This document shows, in pieces, positions 9,850 to 17,879 of a stretch of DNA of 64,000 bases (position 1 is the stretch's first letter; each line of letters starts with the position of its first letter). The position numbers and the translations under genes were made by a program. Below the pieces are notes generated by a model. It did no database searches, had not been told where the DNA came from, and saw nothing but the letters and a program-made list of their open reading frames with translations. The DNA is from Cellvibrionaceae bacterium (GTDB lineage Bacteria; Pseudomonadota; Gammaproteobacteria; Pseudomonadales; Cellvibrionaceae). The stretch covers positions 567,465 through 631,464 of the forward strand of contig JANPZW010000013.1 of the NCBI GenBank assembly GCA_024707385.1, written 5' to 3'.

Positions 9850-11046
9850 TTATTTACACTCTTCCGGCATGTAAACTTTTTTACCCTGCAGATTCACTGT
9901 GCGGGCGACCGGGCTGTCGAAGCCCCAGCACTTCAGTTCACCGGTTTTGAGGGCGGCGCAGCTGAATTCGCGGCCGGCGGTGATGCTGACGGCGTTGGTG
10001 ATTTCCGCTCCGGATTGATCTTTGATGATGGTGGGCGTGCGGCTGCCGCCGCCGGAACCCGCCTCATTCGAACCGGAGCCGGAGCAGTAAACGGTACCGG
10101 TCTTGCTCAACCAGCAAGCGGTGTGCTGGCCGCAGGCGCTGGCCACCATGCCGCTCGTAAAGGTCGGGATTGGCGACTGGCGATCCTGGCTATGCCCCGG
10201 AATTCCTAACTGGCCATTCCAGTTTTCCCCATCGCAATAGGCGGAGCCGTCCGCGTAGATGGCGCATTTGTTATTGTCGCCGCCGGAGAAAAACGTCACC
10301 TGTCCCAAGCTGGCGAGAAAATCCTGGTTGCCGGTGGTGCACTGGATTTTGCCGTTTTCCAGCACCGCACAGCAGCCCTCTTTGTAACAACCCATGGAGG
10401 CGATGGGCGAGGATGTGTTGCTGATCCAGGCTGTGGGGGCACTGCCGGGCGCGCCGCAGCGGATGGTGTTGTCTTCCATCTGCGCACAATATTCATTGTT
10501 GATACCCAGACGACCTACCGCCAAAGCGCCAGAGGCGATTTCCGGTATGGTATTGGCGACGCCTTTGGTGCCGCAATGCACGGCGCCGTTGCTGCGCACC
10601 AGACAGAAAGCACCCTGGTCACCGTATTCACCGTTGGTGATGGCCACAGCATCATCAATCAGCGGGCCGCCGTTACCGAGTCGGATGAAAGATACGGTCA
10701 GATCGTCGTGGAAACAGCCGGCCGCGCCATCGCTGGTCACAACGCAGGGATTGCGCTTCGCACCCGAGCCCATACCGATCCCCGTGTTCGCCGCGCACAA
10801 ACCGCCGGCGATTGGGCCACTGCCAATCACATCACCAGAGCTGCTGGAGGAACTTGACGAGCTTGAGCTGCTGCTGGACGAGCTCGAACTGGAACTGCTC
10901 GACGAGCTTGAACTGCTGCTGGAAGACGAACTGGAGCTGGAGCTGCTACTGGAGGATGAGTTGCTGGATGACCCGGTGCCGCCGCCGCAGCCGACCATGA
11001 TCAGGCCCAGCAGAAGGCAGGCCAGAGGTTTGATGGGTTGGTACAT
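9850..11046 (-). CDS. Poly-serine lipoprotein with RCC1-like repeats
   Basis: The start MYQPIKPLACLLLG is chosen over an upstream in-frame site because it gives a clean lipoprotein signal with lipobox MVGC. Directly after the Cys comes a serine tract of about 50 residues, the flexible linker typical of exported Cellvibrionaceae proteins. The remaining roughly 270 residues hold repeated C-x-L/D-G units such as ADGSAYCDGENWNGQLG, SKTGTVYCSGSG and KTGELKCWGF. These resemble RCC1/alpha-tubulin-suppressor propeller blades, here Cys-rich and probably disulfide-bonded. It is a surface or periplasmic propeller of unknown ligand. A hairpin terminator follows; the divergent neighbour is hemH. Confidence 0.75.
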   Translation of the reverse strand: MYQPIKPLACLLLGLIMVGCGGGTGSSSNSSSSSSSSSSSSSSSSSSSSSSSSSSSSSSSSSSSSSSSSSGDVIGSGPIAGGLCAANTGIGMGSGAKRNPCVVTSDGAAGCFHDDLTVSFIRLGNGGPLIDDAVAITNGEYGDQGAFCLVRSNGAVHCGTKGVANTIPEIASGALAVGRLGINNEYCAQMEDNTIRCGAPGSAPTAWISNTSSPIASMGCYKEGCCAVLENGKIQCTTGNQDFLASLGQVTFFSGGDNNKCAIYADGSAYCDGENWNGQLGIPGHSQDRQSPIPTFTSGMVASACGQHTACWLSKTGTVYCSGSGSNEAGSGGGSRTPTIIKDQSGAEITNAVSITAGREFSCAALKTGELKCWGFDSPVARTVNLQGKKVYMPEECK

Positions 11047-11376
11047 GAATACTGCTCCTTGGATTGTTAGAGAGGGTGTAGGGATCGACACCAGCGACCA
11101 TGGTCACCCGGTGTCAGAATGCGCCCGGAATTGCGCCGCCAAGAGTGTCGGCCACCAAGGGGTGAGTCAAGTCTGGACTGTCGATTTTTGCCTCTCACCA
11201 CCAGGGCAGTGCGCAGATTTGCGACCGCTGTCGAACCACCGACACCCGATGATTCACCAACACGCCTTGAGGCAATGAGCCAAACGTCGACCGGCAACGT
11301 ATTTATCCCTCTTTTCATCGCGCCCCCGCCCAGTATTGGCATAATGGCGCCCATCACTTTGCTACCGGAGCCTCGC
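11047..11376. other. Intergenic region between divergent RCC1-like lipoprotein and hemH
   Basis: About 330 bases with no convincing gene. The open frame running upstream from hemH has no family-like sequence before residue MNFRGQ. Promoters for both directions must lie here, but I see no strong -35/-10 pair. Confidence 0.5.
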
Positions 11377-12389
11377 ATGAACTTTCGCGGTCAAGATAAA
11401 ACCATGCACGAGCGGGCCAAACCCACCCTCGGCATTCTCCTGACCAACCTGGGCACGCCGGACGCGCCCACTGCAGAAGCCCTGCGGCCCTACCTGCGCG
11501 AATTCCTCTCCGACCCGCGTGTGATCGAACTGCCGAAATGGAAATGGTGGCCGATTCTTCACGGCATCATTCTGCGGGTGCGCCCGGCCAAATCCGCCAA
11601 ACTCTACGCCAGCGTCTGGACCGACCAGGGCTCGCCACTGATGAGCATCAGCCTGGAACAAACCGCCAAACTGCAGGCGCATTTCGACGCACTCCATCCC
11701 GGCCAAACCAAAGTCAAACTCGGCATGCGCTACGGCGAACCCGCCATCGGCAAAGTGCTGCGGGAATTTCAAGACGAAGGCATTAATCGCATCGTGATAT
11801 TGCCGCTCTACCCGCAATACGCCGGCGCCACCGTCGGCTCCACTTTCGACGCCGTCAGCCAGGAATTAATGCGCTGGCGCTGGACACCCGAACTGCACTT
11901 TATCAACACCTACCACGATCACCCGCTTTATATCCAAGCGCTGGCCGACAGCATCCGCGCCCACATCCAAACCCACGGCGAACCGGAAAAACTCGTGCTC
12001 TCCTACCACGGCATGCCGCAACGCTATTTTGACGGTGGCGATCCCTACTACTGCTTCTGCCAAAAAACCTCCCGCCTGGTCACGGAAAATCTCGGCTGGG
12101 AAAAAGACCGCACCATCACCAGCTTCCAATCCCAATTCGGCAAAGAAGAATGGATAAAACCCCATACCAGCAAAACCCTCCAACAACTCGCCCAACAAGG
12201 CACTAAAAAAGTCGCCGTTATCTGCCCCGGATTTAGCGCGGATTGTTTGGAGACGATTGAAGAAATTGGCGAAGAGAATAAACATTTATTTTTGCAGGCG
12301 GGCGGGAAGGAATTTAGCTATATACCGGCGCTGAATGCGGGGAGGAGCATGTGCGGTTGATGGCGGAGTTGGTGGGGAGGTTTTTGTGA
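11377..12389 (+). pseudogene. hemH: Ferrochelatase HemH, frameshifted in its last codons
   Basis: Ferrochelatase inserts Fe2+ into protoporphyrin IX, the last step of heme synthesis. Recognisable parts include GILLTNLGTPDAP, a substrate-site LSYHGMP with its conserved His, and the late FSADCLETIEEIG with catalytic Glu. The start at MNFRGQ follows an ACCGGAG ribosome site. The frame ends early as GRSMCG at 12360. Adding one G to the G-run at 12339-12342 gives the normal tail GEEHVRLMAELVGRFL and a stop at 12387-12389, 337 residues in all. Catalytic residues lie upstream of the break, so even a real frameshift might leave partial function. Confidence 0.92.
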
Positions 12390-12437
12390 TATTTTATGTT
12401 CATAATTTTCAAAAAGTAATTCTCTTTTTAAAAAATT

Positions 12438-13106
12438 ATGCTTACTAGGCTTCCACGTTTAGATCTCGACGAACGGGGCAATGCTCATCTACATGAGCTT
12501 ATCAATAACTTGCACCCAGACGATGCCCTGCAATTTTTCGCAAAGTTTACAAAATTGCCTCTTCGCGCTCGATTTCACACCTATCGCGAATTGCTGCTTG
12601 GCACGCAGCTACGTCAGAACGGCACGAATTGGAGATACGAGCAATCCATCTTAGGGAAAACTCCTGACTGGTCACTTCGCGGTGAAGATTCTCAGGTGAT
12701 GGAAGTGGTCGACGTAATGACCCTTCACCAACGCTGTGAGAAAGAAAAAGAAATATCCGATTCACTTCGCTCAACCGGAAGCTGGTGCGGATGGATTGGT
12801 ATACCATCAGACCACATTGTCAGAAAGCTTAATGACAAAGCTAATAAATACTCCAAACTCGCTCAAGAGCTGAAAGTGCCATATGTGATTGCGGTGTTTG
12901 GCGAGTTTGTTGCCTCGCTTTCCCCGGAAGAGATAGAACAAGCCCTCTGCGGACATAGCAACAGGTGGTTTTATGACAACCCCGAGGTTGCCGGCATCTT
13001 CTATTTTAGAGGAGGAAAGGAAAGCTTCTCTTTTGAGTTCCACTACTTTCCCAATCCTGAGGCCGATCATCCATCAATGTTCGCCGCATCTGCCTTGCAG
13101 AGTTAA
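12438..13106 (+). CDS. Hypothetical protein (222 residues)
   Basis: An intact frame starting ATG at 12438, 48 bases after hemH, clearly AT-richer than its neighbours. I do not recognise a family. It is soluble with no signal peptide or membrane segment. It has a charged N-terminus (LPRLDLDERGNAHLHEL) and a C-terminal segment reading like a small alpha/beta domain (PYVIAVFGEF, GIFYFRGG, FSFEFHYFPNPEA). The composition and the repeat element immediately downstream suggest acquired DNA. Coding status rests on frame length and natural-looking composition only. Confidence 0.55.
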   Translation: MLTRLPRLDLDERGNAHLHELINNLHPDDALQFFAKFTKLPLRARFHTYRELLLGTQLRQNGTNWRYEQSILGKTPDWSLRGEDSQVMEVVDVMTLHQRCEKEKEISDSLRSTGSWCGWIGIPSDHIVRKLNDKANKYSKLAQELKVPYVIAVFGEFVASLSPEEIEQALCGHSNRWFYDNPEVAGIFYFRGGKESFSFEFHYFPNPEADHPSMFAASALQS

Positions 13107-13260
13107 AAATTCACACACTAAAAACGGGAGACCTAGAAGGATTTATTTTCCATCCAGTGCTTTTCACTGATGGCTCAAACGCAATCCAATGGAGTTAGAG
13201 TTGAAAAATACCTAAGGGACCAATGGCTTAATATTCCGCCTCCTAATGGACCACGAAGAC

Positions 13261-13385
13261 ACCCCCTCCCAGCCTCCCCCTTGAAAAGGGGGAGAGGCGG
13301 TACGATGCCTTCGAATAATTCGGCACATTGAGTTGGCACGATCAGCCCCCCTCCCCTTTTTAAGGGGAGGGTTGGGGTGGGGTTG
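13261..13385. repeat. Palindromic intergenic repeat element (MITE/REP-like)
   Basis: Two C-rich hairpins face each other about 50 bases apart. The first is CCTCCCCCTT-GAAA-AGGGGGAG (13273-13297), the second CTCCCCTTTTTAAGGGGAG (13351-13369). Outer flanks ACCCCCTCCCAGCCTCCCCCTT and the complement of AAGGGGAGGGTTGGGGTGGGG are near-inverted copies. Elements of this type are scattered between genes in many bacteria and can form paired stem-loops. They also create spurious frames reading NPTPTLPLKRGG, seen here on the minus strand. Confidence 0.75.
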
Positions 13386-13463
13386 TGGAGAGGTTGATCG
13401 TCGAGAGCGGCGACGAATATGAGCAAGCCTTTTTATTTAACATTTAAGCCATATGGTAATAAC

Positions 13464-14350
13464 TCAACCCAGTTCTACTAAGTTAACCATCCCCACCATC
13501 TGCTTCGGCCAATCATTAAAAGTCCGCACTTCACCGCGCTGGCGAATGTCTTCCAGTCGCGCCAGATCAACGGTGCAACTTATCCATTGCGCTTTATCCA
13601 TCTCGCCTAAAGCGAGCACGCCATTGGCAGAAATGGCCATATCGGGCGGGGCGAATATTCCGGCGGCGCCGCGGTTGATGTCGAGGGCGTTGGTCCAATC
13701 TACATTGCCCACAGTGGGCGATTGCACGACGACGCATTGATTTTCCAACGCGCGGGCCATGGCACCGATGCGCACGCGCCAATAACCCGCTTCGGTATCG
13801 GTGCAGGAGGGACATAAAATCAAACGCGCGCCGGCCTCCGCCAGAGTGCGCACTTGCAGAGGAAATTCCACGTCGTAACAAATAGCCACGCCGATCTTTC
13901 CGAAGGGTGTATCAAATAAAGTTTGCGAGCACGCCGGGCTCAAGTGCCAAATTTCCCGATCGAAAGGTGTTAACACCAATTTGGACTGCACGGCACTTTT
14001 GCCGGAGGGTGAATGAAAACGCGCTTGATTTTGCATGTCGCCATTTGAATTTGCGACCGGCAAACTCGGCGCCAGAATAAATACGCCGCGACTGCGCGCC
14101 AATTCTGCAAGATGCGCGTCGATTTGCGGCACTAATTCCTGCACCCCCGCGTCGCCGCGAGCAGATCGCGATTATGTTCGCGGCCCAACACCGCCATAAC
14201 TTCAGCGCCGCCGTATTCCGGAAATACCAATAAATCCGCCGCGCGTGCACCTTCGTCCACCCAGCGCGTCAGTTTATTGAGAAATTCCGTCAGGGTTTTA
14301 GGTTCTTCAATAAGATATTGCGCCGAGGCAATGCGGATGGATTGAGACAT
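13464..14350 (-). pseudogene. Carbon-nitrogen hydrolase (nitrilase superfamily), frameshifted
   Basis: Amidase/omega-amidase-like enzymes of this superfamily hydrolyse non-peptide C-N bonds with a Glu-Lys-Cys triad. All three motifs are present: LLVFPEYGG (Glu), KLVLTPFDRE (Lys) and GVAICYDVEFP (Cys). The first 70 residues and the rest lie in different frames. The break is at the C-run 14144-14148, and one more base there joins AATRG to VQELVPQID, giving about 295 residues. ATG at 14350 overlaps the stop of the upstream GNAT gene by one base (TGATG), so it is the last gene of a three-gene operon. The substrate is unknown. Confidence 0.85.
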
Positions 14351-14949
14351 CAAAACTCCTTCATCCAGTAAGCCATGGAATGGGGCAGAGATGGGCCACC
14401 CTCCTCTTCCGGCCAGTCATAAATGGCTTCAACACCGGCAAGACAGTGATAGCCGCGCTTGTCCCAGAAGGTATCGAGAGATGAATAATCCTTGGGTCGC
14501 CGCCGATCCTCCGTTGATCGGACCACGGCACAAAAACACGCGGCTTTATATCCAAGTGCCTTCGCGTGCTTTTCCCGCGCATCAAAAAAAGCATGGCCAA
14601 TACCGTAGCCACGCCATGCCGCGTCCAGCACCGACTCTCCAAAATAAAAAATACTGTTTAAATCAAATCCCGCCGCTGCCAGAGGGGCTGAAAATTCTTC
14701 GTTATGGCCTGTCAAAGCCGAGCCGGTTGCGCAACCGACAACATCACCAGACGCATTGGTCGCCGTAACAATCAACGCGTCAGGCGCTGCAGCGAACTGC
14801 TGCAGATACTTTTTTTCATATTCGACAGAACCAATATACAAATAGGGATAAGCGGCAAAAATGCGAATACGCAAATCGGCCAGGCTGGGAATCAGCGCAG
14901 TGACCTCATTTCCTTGAGCGCAATGAATGGCGACATCGTTTTTGATCAT
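14350..14949 (-). CDS. GNAT-family N-acetyltransferase
   Basis: The acetyl-CoA binding segment is visible as GESVLDAAWRGYGIGHAFFD (R/Q-x-x-G-x-G/A in the form RGYGIG), followed by KALGYKAACFCAVVR. About 200 residues, cytosolic. ATG at 14949 overlaps the stop of the NTF2-like gene (ATGA), which fixes the start against an alternative 18 bases upstream. The gene ends with a one-base overlap into the nitrilase gene. The acceptor substrate is not evident. Confidence 0.82.
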   Translation of the reverse strand: MIKNDVAIHCAQGNEVTALIPSLADLRIRIFAAYPYLYIGSVEYEKKYLQQFAAAPDALIVTATNASGDVVGCATGSALTGHNEEFSAPLAAAGFDLNSIFYFGESVLDAAWRGYGIGHAFFDAREKHAKALGYKAACFCAVVRSTEDRRRPKDYSSLDTFWDKRGYHCLAGVEAIYDWPEEEGGPSLPHSMAYWMKEF

Positions 14950-15356
14950 GACACCTGACGCAACCATTCATTCAGATTGTAATAGGTGGTAACCCGCTCG
15001 ATCAGACCGTCCCGCACCTCAAAAAATGCTCCGGCGGGCAAACGGTAAGTCTGACCCCGCGCAGAAGGGAGCTCGCCATCCGTCTGCTTATAAATGCCAT
15101 TGACGATAAATTCCGCTGCTGCCCGGGAACCATCAGCGGAAACCATGATGGCAATATCAGTGAGATTTTCGTCGTAACACGCATCCATATGCCGGATAAA
15201 TTCTCGGAATTTTTCTTTCCCACCCCGCTGACTTCCTTCATTGACGTCGTGTCGAATGGAGCCTGAGGTGCAGGCAAGCATGGCATCCCAATCTTTGGTG
15301 TTGAATGCGGAGTAATAACGAACGATAAGTTCGGCAACTGAAGTCATATGGGTCAT
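14946..15356 (-). CDS. NTF2-like / ketosteroid-isomerase-related protein
   Basis: A small alpha+beta cone-fold protein: helix AELIVRYYSAFNTKDWDAML, central strands, then FFEVRDGLIERVTTYYNLNEWL. That is the order of SnoaL/NTF2-like polyketide-cyclase or isomerase relatives. Two possible starts (MTHMTS at 15356 or MTSVAEL at 15347) both leave the domain complete. It is first in an overlapping operon with GNAT and nitrilase genes. No catalytic role can be assigned from sequence alone. Confidence 0.75.
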   Translation of the reverse strand: MTHMTSVAELIVRYYSAFNTKDWDAMLACTSGSIRHDVNEGSQRGGKEKFREFIRHMDACYDENLTDIAIMVSADGSRAAAEFIVNGIYKQTDGELPSARGQTYRLPAGAFFEVRDGLIERVTTYYNLNEWLRQVS

Positions 15357-15608
15357 CCAGAGTAAAAGGTCAGGGCGATCAATACGGATACGCCCGAGGC
15401 AAGCCAAGCATTATTAATGCCCGCTCAGCAAATGGTGCGGATTTTACTCTAGACAATCAGCTAAAGACACCTTCAGGAAAATGCCGCGATTGAATTGCGA
15501 AGCTGATCCGCGCGGGAGGTTTTCATGCGCAGCCATTTGCTGTCTAACAAATGGCTGGCCAAATTCATTCGATATCGTTGGCAATAGATCCATCACTGGA
15601 CAACGCAA

Positions 15609-15633
15609 AACGGCGATCATCTGGATCGCCGTT
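15609..15633 (-). terminator. Terminator of the multicopper oxidase gene
   Basis: A perfect 10-bp inverted repeat, AACGGCGATC/GATCGCCGTT, with a 5-base loop lies 46 bases past the stop. It is followed by TT on the minus strand. Confidence 0.65.
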
Positions 15634-15678
15634 CTGAATTAGCCTTAGTTATAGACAATCCCTTATTGCTCACTTATC

Positions 15679-17583
15679 TCAATGGTGGCCTTTACTCACG
15701 CCACCTTTGCCATCCGGAATGCTGATGCGCACATTTTGCATCATCCCTTGATCTTCATGATCGAGAATATGGCAATGCAATACGAAATCGCCGATGTAGC
15801 GCTGATATTTCGTCCGTACGACAACGGTGTAGGTTTTTCCACCCGCATTTTTCACCCAAATCGTATCCTTCCACTTCCCTTTCATTCCGCGATATTGGGG
15901 ATCCGGGAATTGCTTGGCGGTGTCATAGTCATCAATGGCATCCGCAGCGCTGACATCTTTGCCATTCGGGTCCAATATTTTGACAATCTGAAAAGGATTG
16001 ACATGGATATGAAAAGGGTGGCTGCCGACCTTGGATGTTAACGTCCAGTCGTCGGTATTGCCGAGTATCAGTTGTCGATCTACACGGTTGGGGTCAAATG
16101 GACTGTTGTCGATCATGAATTTTCCGCTGTCAATATTAAATTCCAGAGTTTGTGTTGTAACCTCCTTGTCGCTCATTTCCAACAAGCTCGAATGGGGCAC
16201 AAAGTTTTCCAATCCCAACCCGTTCTTTAGATCGTCAGCCACCGCGCGTCGGATAGAGCGATCAGTGATATTCTTGGCGCTGTCGATTAATTTGTCCTTA
16301 ATAGTTGTAGAGCGGCCTGCCTTCACATCGACAAAACCGAGCAGACGCGGCTCGGAAGGAACTGCTCCGACGTTAGCTGACGCTGCTGCCGCCTCATCAA
16401 TCACACAATAACGACCCGGCTCCGAGAACAACATTAATGTGTCCCAACGATAGCCTGGCTGAAAAACGGAGACATCGGAGGTATCCACCGCGGCCAAAGT
16501 CAAACCATCCGCTGCAATGCGATATTGTGGAACAACAGCGCCCGCGCACGATTGCTGTAGAAAGTCCTTTTCAGCCGCCGCCGCTACTGAGGTCAATTGG
16601 GATTCACCTGTCATTTTGACGACTTTAAAATTAATACTGTCTCGCACTCCCGCGTGAATCATTCGCCAGCGCTCGAGCTCGCCAACTTTGGCGTCTTTGA
16701 TAACCGGCTGTACAACACCATTGATGCTGGTATGCCTACCGGATGTAGCCCATTTATTCGGGCCAAAATCATCGATATTCTCGATAATGCCAACATCTTC
16801 CGATTCACAAAGATAAGTTTGGTCAGAGTTGCGCTTTATCGCGGGAGGCTGGCCTTTAGTGTAGCAGGCGTATTGAATTTGCTGAAAAACAAATAGACGT
16901 TCTTTTGCGGAATTTCCCAGCAGCACATCAATATCGCCACTGCGCTCCAGAGTAGGTTGGCGATTGCCTTGCACAATCAATGCGCCCCCCATGCCGCTAG
17001 CCACCTGAATGGCAGTAGATCCGTGGCGATGCGGGTGATACCAAAATGTTCCAGCCGGATGGTCCGCCGGAATATTGTATTCGTACTCAAAGGCGACTTG
17101 CGGATTGATAGAAATTAAAACGTTATCACTGTTGCCCGCAGGACTTATCCACAATCCGTGTGCATGTAGATTCGTGCCATTAAAACAATGGGGTTTATTT
17201 ACATCCCCATCATACTCGGTACAGGTATGGTCTGGCGGTAATTGATTGTCCAGAGTGACGCGAATGGTTTCACCTGGAAATACTTTGAGAGTCGGCGCAA
17301 CATAAGGCGATTTTGGGTCAACTGCATCACCTCGGTAACTGCGCAATTTAACGCGATCATGCTGCTTCGTAGAGGGGTTCCAGATCTGGCTCTCGGTATA
17401 ATCCACCGTCAAATTTAAAGTCGCGGTTCCTGGCAATCCTGGAGTTTCTTTACGGCCCTCCAAAAGGGGTCTTTGGATACTCAGAAGAGGAGGGTCTTGT
17501 AGAGCGATTGTTTCCATCGCCAATCCCAAACCTACACTTGCAGAAAGAAGTTTAACAACAAAGCCTTTTGAAAACTTTTTCAT
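15679..17583 (-). CDS. Multicopper oxidase, periplasmic
   Basis: 634 residues with a signal peptide (cut near residue 26-28). All four copper-ligand motifs are present: HAHG in NLHAHGLWISP, HPHRHG in FWYHPHRHGST, HPFHIH, and the type-1 site HCHILDHEDQGMM with axial Met. This is a complete three-cupredoxin multicopper oxidase of the laccase/CueO/CopA-like class, oxidising phenols or Cu(I)/Fe(II)/Mn(II) and reducing O2 to water. The sequence between domains is long and there is no Met-rich CueO insert, so a copper-tolerance role is not shown. A hairpin terminator follows. The gene stands alone. Confidence 0.9.
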   Translation of the reverse strand: MKKFSKGFVVKLLSASVGLGLAMETIALQDPPLLSIQRPLLEGRKETPGLPGTATLNLTVDYTESQIWNPSTKQHDRVKLRSYRGDAVDPKSPYVAPTLKVFPGETIRVTLDNQLPPDHTCTEYDGDVNKPHCFNGTNLHAHGLWISPAGNSDNVLISINPQVAFEYEYNIPADHPAGTFWYHPHRHGSTAIQVASGMGGALIVQGNRQPTLERSGDIDVLLGNSAKERLFVFQQIQYACYTKGQPPAIKRNSDQTYLCESEDVGIIENIDDFGPNKWATSGRHTSINGVVQPVIKDAKVGELERWRMIHAGVRDSINFKVVKMTGESQLTSVAAAAEKDFLQQSCAGAVVPQYRIAADGLTLAAVDTSDVSVFQPGYRWDTLMLFSEPGRYCVIDEAAAASANVGAVPSEPRLLGFVDVKAGRSTTIKDKLIDSAKNITDRSIRRAVADDLKNGLGLENFVPHSSLLEMSDKEVTTQTLEFNIDSGKFMIDNSPFDPNRVDRQLILGNTDDWTLTSKVGSHPFHIHVNPFQIVKILDPNGKDVSAADAIDDYDTAKQFPDPQYRGMKGKWKDTIWVKNAGGKTYTVVVRTKYQRYIGDFVLHCHILDHEDQGMMQNVRISIPDGKGGVSKGHH

Positions 17584-17820
17584 AAAGATCCTATATTTTT
17601 ATTATGGGAAAAATTAACCAGCTTTCGCCTCTCAATCCGCTTGATCCGCCAAACTCCACTTGGAGCCACGAACGACATTTAACGAAGCTTGGACTATAGG
17701 TTGTAGATCAATACAGGCCGCTTTGCTAACGGATGGGGAGAATTTTAGGAATTTTTTTTACGCAGAATGACGGGGGCGCACACAAAACGATTTTGGTGCC
17801 GAATCCGATCACCCAAAGAA

Positions 17821-17848
17821 AAAGGCCACCTTATTAAAGGCAGCCTTT
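17821..17848 (-). terminator. Terminator of the poly-Ser alpha/beta hydrolase gene
   Basis: AAAGGCCACC and GGCAGCCTTT pair (two G-T wobbles) around an 8-base loop, with T-rich sequence after it on the minus strand. It lies about 30 bases past the gene's stop. Confidence 0.65.
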
Positions 17849-17879
17849 TGTTCATCGGGTCGAACACTAAGTCAATTTT

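Noticed and set aside
10394..11278. Plus-strand frame rich in Glu, Leu and Asp over the lipoprotein gene
   Set aside because: Antisense of the poly-serine tract; the real gene on the minus strand has a lipobox and RCC1-like repeats.
13175..13426. Minus-strand 83-residue frame with NPTPTLPLKRGG
   Set aside because: Well-known spurious translation of palindromic C-rich intergenic repeats.
17640..17720. CueR- or CopR-type operator upstream of the multicopper oxidase
   Set aside because: No convincing dyad or 19-bp spaced promoter could be found in the sequence.
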